From: Glomus cerebriforme
Lineage: Eukaryota; Glomeromycota; Glomeromycetes; Glomerales; Glomeraceae
Assembly: GCA_003550305.1 (NCBI GenBank)
Contig: QKYT01000031.1
Location: 49,309-92,770 of the forward strand
Reading direction: 5' to 3'
Length of the DNA stretch: 43,462 nucleotides
Positions 35,182 to 43,462 of the stretch are shown here, in pieces. Position numbers and translations under genes: made by a program. Position 1 is the stretch's first letter; each line of letters starts with the position of its first letter. Below the pieces are notes generated by a model. The model did no database searches. It saw only the letters and a program-made list of their open reading frames with translations, and was not told the origin of the DNA.

Positions 35182-35198
35182 TATTTTTTATTTATTTA

Positions 35199-35549
35199 AT
35201 AATATTGGCTAATAATATATACTATATAAATATTAATAAGAATAAAAAAAATAGTAACAGAAAATGCAAAAAGCCATTAAAATCAACTTATTATTCAAAA
35301 TATTAAAAAAGCTAATATAATAATCTTTAAAGATCAAAGTATATACAAAAAATATATGGATAGATTATATTAGATATTTTGTTTTTATTATTATTATTTT
35401 TAAAAATATTATAATTTTTAATTTTATATATTATATACAGGCTTATTTATAATATAATTATTATAAATTTCAACTATAGTTATTTATTAATTTACCAATT
35501 ATAATTTTGATCTTTTTTTAAACTTAAAATTTTATATAGAATTTTATAA
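35199..35549. other. AT-rich DNA without a gene
   Basis: Extremely AT-rich, with short ATTATTATT and TATATA phrases only. Nothing else could be supported. Confidence 0.4.
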
Positions 35550-35558
35550 AGGACTATC

Positions 35559-35781
35559 TATACATGTAGCGAAACCTTTTCACGTGACTTTCGGCCAAAT
35601 TTTCAAACTTAATTTAAGCCAAAATATGATGAAAATCAAATCTAAGATTTGGCCGAAACTATAAAATGAAGTCTCAAGAGTTTCGGCTAAGTTCTAGTCA
35701 TAATTAAAGTTATTAATTATACTAAAATTTTGGAGATACCGAAACCTCAATCAGACCTCTGAGAGTTTCAGCTACATGTTT
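35559..35781. mobile_element. 223-bp MITE with exact 9-bp target duplication
   Basis: AGGACTATC occurs at 35550-35558 and again at 35782-35790. The element between has terminal inverted repeats: TATACATGTAGCGAAACC on the left and, read inward from the right, AAACATGTAGCTGAAACT. The interior is rich in TTCGGC and GGCCGAAAC motifs. A 9-bp duplication suits Mutator-like elements; 8 bp would suit hAT. It has no ORF. Confidence 0.78.
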
Positions 35782-35790
35782 AGGACTATC

Positions 35791-36259
35791 CATATGAGAT
35801 GTTTAATTATACTATTATACATACAATTCAAGCTTAAAATAAATTAAAATAATAAATTTAACAATAATAAATATCATCTTTATTTCCAAAAAAAAGGTAT
35901 AATATAAAATATTTGATAGTTATATAAATATGATAGTATGATACAGTACAAATTAACAAATATATTGTTATTAATATTAAACATTTGATAATTTTTTATT
36001 ATTTTTATTATAATAAATAGAACATTTTTAATATTATCATAAATCACATAAATTCTATATCTGTCTTTTTTATAATAAAAATATTACTAAATTAATAAAT
36101 CTTTATAAAGACAAAAATCCTTTTCTCATTCCATTATATCATAAATATCATCAAAAAAATTATAATTAGCCAAATTTGAAAGAAAAAATTTTAATGAATT
36201 TAAAGTTAATATTTAATAAAAAATTAAGTTATTAGTCATTTATTTGGATATATAATATA
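35791..36259. other. AT-rich DNA without a gene
   Basis: No gene, RNA gene or clear repeat is visible between the two MITEs. Confidence 0.4.
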
Positions 36260-37028
36260 CAGTAGCTTCCAAAATAAATGTACTAAACTTTTTTAAATTT
36301 ATTAATTGTTCATACTAATTGAATTTAAATTCAATTAAAGTGAAATTAAAAATGTAAATAAAATAAGATATAAACTACCAAATATATAAATTTTGATGTA
36401 AATTGATTAATTAGTTATTTAATTACATGGCATTTAATTCAAAATCATTTCCATATATTAATCATTGATCATTGCTTATCTTAAACAATTAATTTCTGTA
36501 TATCTACTGGTCTGATCTTAATAAAATCTAACTCAAATTAATCCTTTTGACAAAAAGTAAGAATTTGAATTTAGTACTTATTTTATTATAACAACCTATT
36601 TGAATAACTTATTTACTAGTATATTAATGCTTAATTTATAAGTAATATAATAATTATTAGTATATTATTTAAATAAATTAAATAAAAATTTATTAAAATT
36701 ACTTGATATTTTTTAGTTTAAATTGATAATTTAAGCTATTTAATACTTAATTTAACATTTGTTTATTATAAAATTATAATATTAATATTTATAAATATTT
36801 TAATTTTTTAAAAATATTAAAAGTGATAAAAAAAAGCACCAAGATTTTAAATTAAATGCTATATAATTAAATAACTAATTAATCAATTTACATCAAAATT
36901 TATATATTTGGTAGTTCATATCTTATTTTATTTACATTTTTAATTTCACTTTCATTGGATTTAAATTGAATTAGTATAAGCAATTAATAAATTTAAAAAA
37001 GTTTGATATGTTTATTTTGGAAATTACT
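36260..37028. mobile_element. 769-bp non-autonomous Tc1/mariner-like element with 187-bp inverted repeats
   Basis: The left arm 36260-36446 starts CAGTAGCTTCCAAAATAAAT. The right arm 36843-37028 is its imperfect reverse complement along almost the whole length, for example TCAATTTACATCAAAATTTA on the right against TAAATTTTGATGTAAATTGA on the left. TA lies at both outer borders (36258-36259 and 37029-37030). The middle 396 bp is AT-rich and non-coding. Long arms, a CAGT end and a TA target fit a Tc1/mariner deletion derivative. Confidence 0.8.
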
Positions 37029-37030
37029 TA

Positions 37031-39005
37031 TTTAGCTTTTCTTATAAGTTTTTTTTTTAATTTATTTTATAATCAATAAAAATATTAAAAATTGTAATAA
37101 TATCTAAATCACTGAAAAAATTTTAATGTTGTTACTATTAATCCTAATATTTATACTAGTTGAACTTAGTATTCTTCATCTAAAGAATATAATTAGTTTA
37201 GTAATTTAAATATTAATTGTATAATCTATTTATTTTTATTTTTAGATGATCTTATTTCTTAATATAGAGTATTATTTTATATATATATATATTTTCTTGT
37301 TTTTTTTTATTAGATATTTAATTATTTATATTTTGTAAAACTACTTATATTCTTCCTAAAAAAGAGAAAAAGATATTTATTTGGACTTACAGTTAATTTT
37401 ATAATTATTATCAGAAATTTTTTTTAGGGAATATATAGTGATATATATCTCTTTATCATTATTTATCATGATAAAATATCGATAATTAACGCATTCAGAT
37501 AAAAAATCATAAATATCTGTGATATTATAATGATATTTAACTGAATCAAAATTAATCATAAAATTAGTTGATAATACAGTTATTTATTGAATATTATCAT
37601 AATGATAATTGACGATGCAGTTATTTATTGAATATATTTTAAAAAATATATTTATTAATGAAATATTGATATAATATAAACTGTCATATCTACTGAATCT
37701 AAATAAATGCATGTATATTGATTAGTTAGTCAAAGTTTTAGACATCCATATATTTCTTTATTGATATCATCCTACTATTATAATAAAATAAAATTTATTG
37801 GATCTTTATCTTTTTTAGTAAAAAATTCCAATAATAAAAGTACTTAAAAAATTAAGTTAATGATATTAAACATTGTATAACTTACAGAAAAATCTTCGTT
37901 AATAAAAATCATAAAATACATATTGATATATAGTACTTTTTCATATCAATCATTTTCTTTGAAAGAAACAATTAAATTATTAAACTACTTATTACTATAA
38001 AAATTTTTTACTGTTCAACAATTTAACGGCTATGAAGATTATCAAAATCTTTTTTATATAAACAATAGATATCATCATCTTACTTTATTTGAGAAACTTT
38101 TGATTTAATTTTACTAATGTTTAATTCCTATAGAAGATGTCTAAAACTATCAGATCTTCTGGTTTTAGATCTTATTGATGTTTACTTAAAAGCCAAATAT
38201 TGATACTATACCTATTATATTAATTGAATTTTTAACAGTTAATATCAATAATAATAAAAATAGATATAAATAATAAATTATATAACATATTATATTTAAT
38301 ATCTGCAAAATATAATTCTTTTTATTTATCATTTAATACAGATTCTTAATGTTACTTTTATGTAATATTTTGTAAGTTTCTGTGCAGTGACTTGGTGAAT
38401 ATTTATAAAATATTGTTACAAATTCTTGACAGAATTTAGTTATATATGTCTAATAAACAAAAAATTTATCGATATGTTTATTGATATTTGACTGACTGAA
38501 ATTTAATATTAAAGATTTTAATTATACAATTAGACTCCTATATAATTACCTCCTATATAATCACACCTTTTTATAAGCATCTATTTTTATGTAACTGACT
38601 TAAAGTTAGTTAAAAAACTCTTCTTTAATCATATACATATTATAATCACTATTACCAAAAATAATTGTAATATATATATTAGTTTTATTAATATAAAAAT
38701 CCCTTTATAATCATATAATTTCTGATTGGTCATAAATTTTTAATAATCATTTAATTTTGCACAGTATTTACTTTTAGTAAAAAATTTTTACAAACTATTT
38801 TACAATAAAATTTTATAATTTATGTATAAATTGTTAATTTAAAAATAATTATTTATTAATTTATATATCTTCCTTTGTGATACTGCAATTATTTTTTCAA
38901 ATCTGCAATATTGTGAAATTCTGAATTGAATTGTGCATAGTAATCTACAATTCTGCAATTCCAATTATGTAATTTATATAAAATACAAAATCACAAATTA
39001 CTCTA
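37031..39005. other. AT-rich DNA, no gene; possible old element remains
   Basis: About 2 kb with no supported gene. Around 38390-38500 the minus strand reads NKHIDKFF and, in another frame, IFTKSLHRNL, which recall the end of a Ty1/copia RNase H, but the evidence is thin. From 38530 to 38760 there are CCTCCTATATAATCACAC and TCCCTTTATAATCATATAAT phrases like the ends of the MITE at 32081, perhaps a worn relative. Confidence 0.35.
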
Positions 39006-39403
39006 GATCTAGTAATTAGATTTTGATAAAATTTATATCATTCGAATCCTCTCATTACGATGAATTAAATGGTATAAATATTATTTTTCTAACATTAATA
39101 TTGACAGAGATACAACTATATAAACATTTAATAAATTTTGGAAATGAATTATGATCCAATAATTGGATTTTAATAAAATTTATAACATTCGATTCATTTT
39201 AATAAGAGAATTTGAATGGTAATAATTTTATCTTTCTATTATTAATATTGACAGAGATAAAACTAAATAAACATTTGACAAATTTTGGAAACAAACCATG
39301 ATCCAATAATTGGATTTCAATAAATTTTTTACTATTCAATTCATCTCAATAAGAGGATTTGAATGGTGGTAATTTCATCATTCTAACATCGATATTAGCA
39401 GAG
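39006..39403. repeat. 147-bp tandem repeat, about 2.7 units
   Basis: Units begin at 39006, 39153 and 39300 with GATC(T/C)A(G/A)TAATT. They share TTCGA-TC(A/T)TC, GAATGGTA, AATATTGACAGAGATA and AATTTTGGAAA in order. The third unit is interrupted at AGCAGAG (39403), exactly where the poly(T) end of the first LINE copy begins. There is no coding potential. Confidence 0.8.
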
Positions 39404-40280
39404 TTTTTTTTTATTTAACAGCATACTTTATTTAATGATTAATAGTAAAACAAATATTACACTTAAATAAAATATATGGATTTCATCTCTATCTAGTTTA
39501 CATAAATAAAAATTTAAAAAGCAAAAACTAATCTAAATTCCTATACTATAAATCTAATATAAAAACATATCCAATATACTACTTCATAATGAAAAGTAGC
39601 AATCAGGTTGACCATCCAAAGAGTATTCTCTCCAATCCCTTAAAATAAGTTAAAGGAGAGCTGAATCCTAACTTTTCAAACTGTCAGATCCATTAGAGAG
39701 ACTGTTTGGCCCAAGATTTTAATCCAGAAGGTTCCTAAGAAAATGCCTTCAAAAACAAGTTTAAAATATAGGCTAAAGCTGATGATGGGAGCCTTAAAAC
39801 CCGAATAGCATCAGCGGGAGCACGTAACATAAGAACTTCATTAGTAAAAAACATAAAAGCCATAATGTGATAATGAAAAAGCCAAGTTTAGTGAAAGAAG
39901 TCATGCTGTAAAGTATTTATAGCAAGACATAAAATATTCTGGATAGATGCAGCCAAAAAATCTCACAAAAGGAGAAAGGTTGAGAGAGAGTGAGAAATGA
40001 AATCTTGCAGAAAAAACAAAGGCCAGTTAATAAGAGAAGCTAAATCAGTAGGCCAAATGTTTAGAAAAAGAAATTTCTAATGATAGGGAAAGTTTAAGAC
40101 ATCGTGATTCAGTTGTTTAGATCAAGAAATTGCAATAAAGTTCAGAAAACAAAATTTGAATTGTTTAAATAAAATGGAAAAATTGGTATATGACAAGAGA
40201 AGAGCATCCGGGAAAGAGCTAACATCAATAGTAACCGAACAGTCCACCAAATGAGAAAGTGATTCAGAACAAGTGTCACA
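39404..40280 (-). mobile_element. LINE copy A, 5'-truncated 3' end
   Basis: On the minus strand this is a LINE tail ending in poly(A) (T run 39404-39412). It aligns throughout with copy B, sharing TATCCAATATACTAC, GTAGCAATCAGGT and CCAATCCCTTAAAATAA in order. It breaks off at GTCACA (40280), directly followed by a 17-bp sequence (40281-40297) that also precedes the tail, in diverged form (39387-39403, 12 of 17 positions equal). Confidence 0.8.
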
Positions 40281-40297
40281 AATTGATATTGACAAAG

Positions 40298-42337
40298 TTT
40301 TTTTTTTATTGTTAACAGCATATTTTATTTATTTAATATAATTATAATAAAAGAAATAAAATTATATATAAACAAAATATATGGATATCATCTCTATCTA
40401 GTTTATATAAAGTAAAAATTTAAAAAGTAAAACTAATTTAAAAGTCTACGCTATAAACCTAATATAAAAATATATCCAATATACTACTTTACAATAAGAG
40501 GTAGCAATCAGGTCAACCATCCTGAGAGTATCCTTTCCAATCCCTTAAAATAAATTAAAGGAGAGCCGTATCCTAAAATCCTGAACTGTTAGATCTATTG
40601 GAGGGATCGCTTGGTCCAAAAGTTTTATCCAGATGGTTCTTAAGGAAAATGCCTTAGATAGCAAGTCTAGAATATAGGCTGAGGTCAGCGATGAGAGTCT
40701 TGAAATCTGAGCAGCATCAGCAGAAGCACATGACATTATTGAATTTCTAGCGAGAAGCGTAGAAGCCATTATGTGATAATAAGGAAGCCAGGTTTGGTGA
40801 AAAAAGTCACATTACAACTTATTCACGACAAGGCATATAAGATTCTTGGTAGTAGTAGCTGAGAAACTATTAATGAGAAAGAAGGCTAAAAGATCACGTG
40901 AAATGAAGCCTTGAAGAAAAAGCAAAGGCCAATTTGAAAAAGCAACCGTAGGAGTAATCCAAATATCAAGAGAAAGAAAATCATGACGTAAAGAAAAGTC
41001 AGATATGTTCTTATTATGTCTTTTTGATTAGAAGACTGCAATTGAGTCCAATAAATTAAGTTTGAATTGATCAAAAAGGCTAGAAAAGTTAGTGTATAGC
41101 AAGGAAGAAGCGTCCAGAAAAGACTGAGCCAAAATAGCCACCAAACAGTTCACTAAATGAGAAAGTGACTCAGAATATATGTCACAAAAGAAGCAAAGTA
41201 ATTCCTGTGAGTGGTAGCAAGGACACTGTGCATTCATGACATCCATGATCAGAAGTTCAAAGAATTGTAATTTAAAGTGGAAGGAAGAGTAAGCATTATG
41301 ACATTCCTGCATTTTGGAAGGAGAAAGATCTGAAAGTGGGATAAAGGTAGTCAATATTGATCAGAACACCTAGTTTATAAGTAACATTGACAAAAATAAA
41401 GAAGAAAATCTATTTAAAGACAAAAATTGAAAAAATTTTTGAAAAAAAAATATATTGATCAAAAAAGAAAATTCAAATCTGATATTAGAAAATGAAAAAA
41501 AAAACAACTAATAAAGAAATAAAGTTCAAAGAAACTTTATCTAATAAAGAAAAATCAGGGTAGTATGTAAGATTACAGGCCAGGGAATCAAAGTAATTAT
41601 GTAAATAATTATCAGAATAAGAAGAAACTTTGTGCATAGTAAAAGTGAGATATTTTATAAAAATAAAGTGAGCAAACTGTGACCACAAATATGATAGTTT
41701 GCATTTTTTCAAAAAGGAGAAAGATGAGTTGGCAACCAATGAGTTAATATTATTGATAACTGAAGAAGAGTCCATATAAATATAAAGATGTGCATTATCA
41801 GGAAGAATGGAATAAAGCAGAATTAACAGAGCTAATTCCTATACTAGAGATGTAAAAATAGAATAAGAAATGGGAAATACAAAACTATTAAGTATAAGGT
41901 CATCAGAAGTAAATTAAGTCTAAGCATAGGACAGGCGAAAAGAATCTTCAACAAGTTTAAAAGAGCCATCTATATAAAAATAATAGATATTAAAGGAAAG
42001 AACAGTGAAATGGAAAGAATTTACGATACACAGAACAGGTGATTATAGAATCAAAATCTGATCAAATTTCAGAGAAATGAAAAGTTTTAAAGATAATAAG
42101 AAAAGTTGCGAAGCAATAGTCTTAATAGAAATTTTGAAAGGCATAACGTTTGAACGTTTCAAACAATATTTGGAGACAGTAAGTAAGACCACAGCAAAAG
42201 ATAAGTCAATAGAAAAGGAACAATAAATAGGACCTAATTTCTTTTGCTGAGAAGAAATCAGAGAAACATATGAGTAGATATTTAAAGAACAATCTGGACA
42301 TTGCTGAAGGGTCAATAATTAAGAAACGGGAATATGG
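40298..42337 (-). mobile_element. LINE copy B, 5'-truncated, with RNase H and Zn-knuckle remains
   Basis: The longest of three copies, about 2.04 kb. Reading on the minus strand from 42337: a CPDC motif (near 42290); an RNase H domain with the acidic triad in YIDGS (near 41975), ELALL (near 41840) and YMDSSSV (near 41773), followed by a HKVSSYS block where KVKAHS is typical; a Cys-rich region (AQCPCYHSQE and CFFCD, near 41200); then a non-coding tail ending in poly(A) (T run at 40298). Several stops and shifts make it dead. This is the C-terminal end of ORF2 of a non-LTR retrotransposon; endonuclease and reverse transcriptase are missing through truncation. Confidence 0.8.
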
Positions 42338-42354
42338 GATCAATATTGATAAAG

Positions 42355-42862
42355 TTTTTTTTTTTATGATAACAACATATTTTATTTAATAAAATTAAAG
42401 TTGAATAATACAAAACAATAATAAATATAAACAAAACATATGGATCTTGTCTCTATCTAGTTTACATAAAATAAGAATTCAAAAAGTAAAAACTAATCTA
42501 AATGCCTACACTATAAATCTAATATAGAAACATATCCAATAAACTATTTCACAATAAGAGGTAGTAATCAGGTTGACCATCCAAAAAGTATTTTCTCCAA
42601 TCCCTTAAAATAAGTTAAAAGAGAGTTGTATCCTAACTACCCAAATTGTTAGAATCATCAGAAGAATTGTTTGGCCCAAAAGTTTAATCTAGGAGGTTCC
42701 TAAGGAAATTGCTTTAAACAGCAAGTCCAGAACAAAGGCTAAAGTCGGTGATAAGAATCTTGAAATCTAAGCAGCATTGGCGGAAGCACGTGACATTATT
42801 GAATCTTTAGCAAGAAGTATAAAGGACATAAATTGACAATGAGAAAGTCAGGTTTGGTTAAG
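42355..42862 (-). mobile_element. LINE copy C, 5'-truncated 3' end
   Basis: Third head-to-tail copy of the same LINE tail, beginning with the T run at 42355 and matching copies A and B up to CAGGTTTGGTT (about 42862). The sequence left of its tail (42338-42354) again is the 17-bp target-like motif. No matching duplication is seen at the right end, so that border may have been reworked. Confidence 0.75.
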
Positions 42863-42914
42863 GCTGGCCCTGAAATTAGTTTACCTAAAATCCAAAATCT
42901 GAAATTCTGAAACT
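42863..42914. other. Short spacer rich in CTGAAA motifs
   Basis: Contains degenerate AATCTGAAATTCTGAAACTG phrases, probably worn units of the following 56-bp repeat. Confidence 0.4.
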
Positions 42915-43082
42915 GAAATCTGAAATCATTTTGGCATGCCGAAATGTATGCCAAAATCTAAAATTTATGCGAAATCTGAAATCATTTTGGCATACCGAAA
43001 TGTATACCAAAATCTGAAATTCATGCGAAATCTGAAATCATTTTGGCATGCCGAAATGTATGCCAAAATCTGAAATTTATAC
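42915..43082. repeat. 56-bp tandem repeat, three units
   Basis: Units start at 42915, 42971 and 43027 with GAAATCTGAAATCATTTTGG. Each contains two related half motifs, ATGCCGAAAT and ATGCCAAAAT, able to pair with the ATTTTGGCAT part as a hairpin. In unit 2 both half motifs change from ATGCC to ATACC together. Degenerate partial units lie on either side. Confidence 0.85.
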
Positions 43083-43462
43083 CAAAATCTGAAATTAATG
43101 CTGAATTATAAACTTAATGCCAAAATTTAAATTAGGTGAAATTTACTCATTTATTTTAAATTTATGTAAAATTATATATTTCTTATATAAGAAAATAAAA
43201 AATATAGATATGACATAAGCAAATATTTGATAATTATCACAAGATGCAGTAAATATGATCTCTTTAGGATTAGGAAAAAAAAATTAAGAAAAAAAAAGGG
43301 TTAAGTGCCAAAAAAAATTATAAATAAAATATATAAAAAATTGATTTTAAAGCTCCTTGAAATAAAAAATTATCTGTAATATATAAGAAAAAATTAAATA
43401 TATAAAATTAGTTTAATAATTAATACATAAATAATTTAAGAAAGAGATATCACTTTCTTTCT
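43083..43462. other. AT-rich DNA at the right edge
   Basis: No gene or repeat that can be bounded. A few CCAAAATCTGAAATTAATG remnants of the 56-bp repeat reach to about 43130. Confidence 0.4.

Noticed and set aside
37377..37559. 60-codon open frame on the minus strand
   Set aside because: Composition is that of random AT-rich DNA; no motif or splice context.
38390..38520. Possible Ty1/copia RNase H end (NKHID, IFTKSL) on the minus strand
   Set aside because: Two short motif-like strings in different frames with no reverse transcriptase next to them; not enough to call an element.
42915..43082. CRISPR-like appearance of the 56-bp repeats
   Set aside because: Units are directly adjacent with no unique spacers, and the genome is eukaryotic.

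Overview
The window looks like nuclear DNA of an intron-rich, very AT-rich fungus. I infer an arbuscular mycorrhizal fungus (Glomeromycotina, Rhizophagus-like). The grounds are: fungal-type housekeeping genes cut by many short GT-AG introns; a LINE type with an RNase H domain; a broken primase/origin-binding-helicase gene; and a Cys-rich selfish-element ORF of a kind I associate with these genomes. The species is not proven from the sequence alone. A few N bases (206, 232-233, 240, 4532, 4632) show it is an assembled draft.

Layout. (1) 1-5.2 kb is repeat and relic DNA: a short array of exon/intron-like units at the left edge, a decayed primase-helicase gene (minus strand, about 495-2030), a near-perfect 34-bp palindrome, and a frameshifted Cys-rich element ORF (about 3985-4508). 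(2) 5.2-31.9 kb is a compact gene island. In order it holds: an unrecognised four-exon gene (-); SPT5 (-, 12 exons); alpha-tubulin N-acetyltransferase (+); three tandem LITAF-domain genes (+), the middle one frameshifted; an MFS sugar transporter (-); a CARM1-type arginine methyltransferase (+); CCT8 (-); a DUF2462/UPF0390 small basic protein (+); an F-box/WD40 protein (-); ribosomal protein uS10/RPS20 (+); EMC2 (-); a mitoferrin (+); RNA polymerase I/III subunit RPAC2 (+); and an ornithine/amino-acid-type mitochondrial carrier (+). (3) 31.9-43.5 kb has no intact gene. It holds non-autonomous DNA elements with terminal inverted repeats, two poly(A)-tailed retroposed sequences with target-site duplications, a 147-bp tandem repeat, three head-to-tail truncated copies of one LINE, and a 56-bp tandem repeat.

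Most genes are arranged as divergent or convergent pairs with short spacers, for example 153 bp between CCT8 and the DUF2462 gene. I spliced each gene by eye. The exon sums come out in frame for SPT5 (1110 aa), ATAT (290), the MFS carrier (510), CARM1 (437), CCT8 (561), EMC2 (292), mitoferrin (307), RPAC2 (132), the ORT1-like carrier (359), RPS20 (119) and the DUF2462 protein (98). There is no functional operon. The genes serve general cell biology: transcription elongation and rRNA/tRNA synthesis (SPT5, RPAC2), translation (uS10), folding and ER insertion (CCT8, EMC2), mitochondrial transport, sugar transport and endosomal sorting (LITAF).

Most unusual points: LINE copies stacked on the same 17-bp target; a local LITAF family in three states of decay; a tubulin acetyltransferase in an apparently non-flagellated fungus; a GC-AG intron in the mitoferrin gene; and the repeated micro-exon-like units at the left edge.
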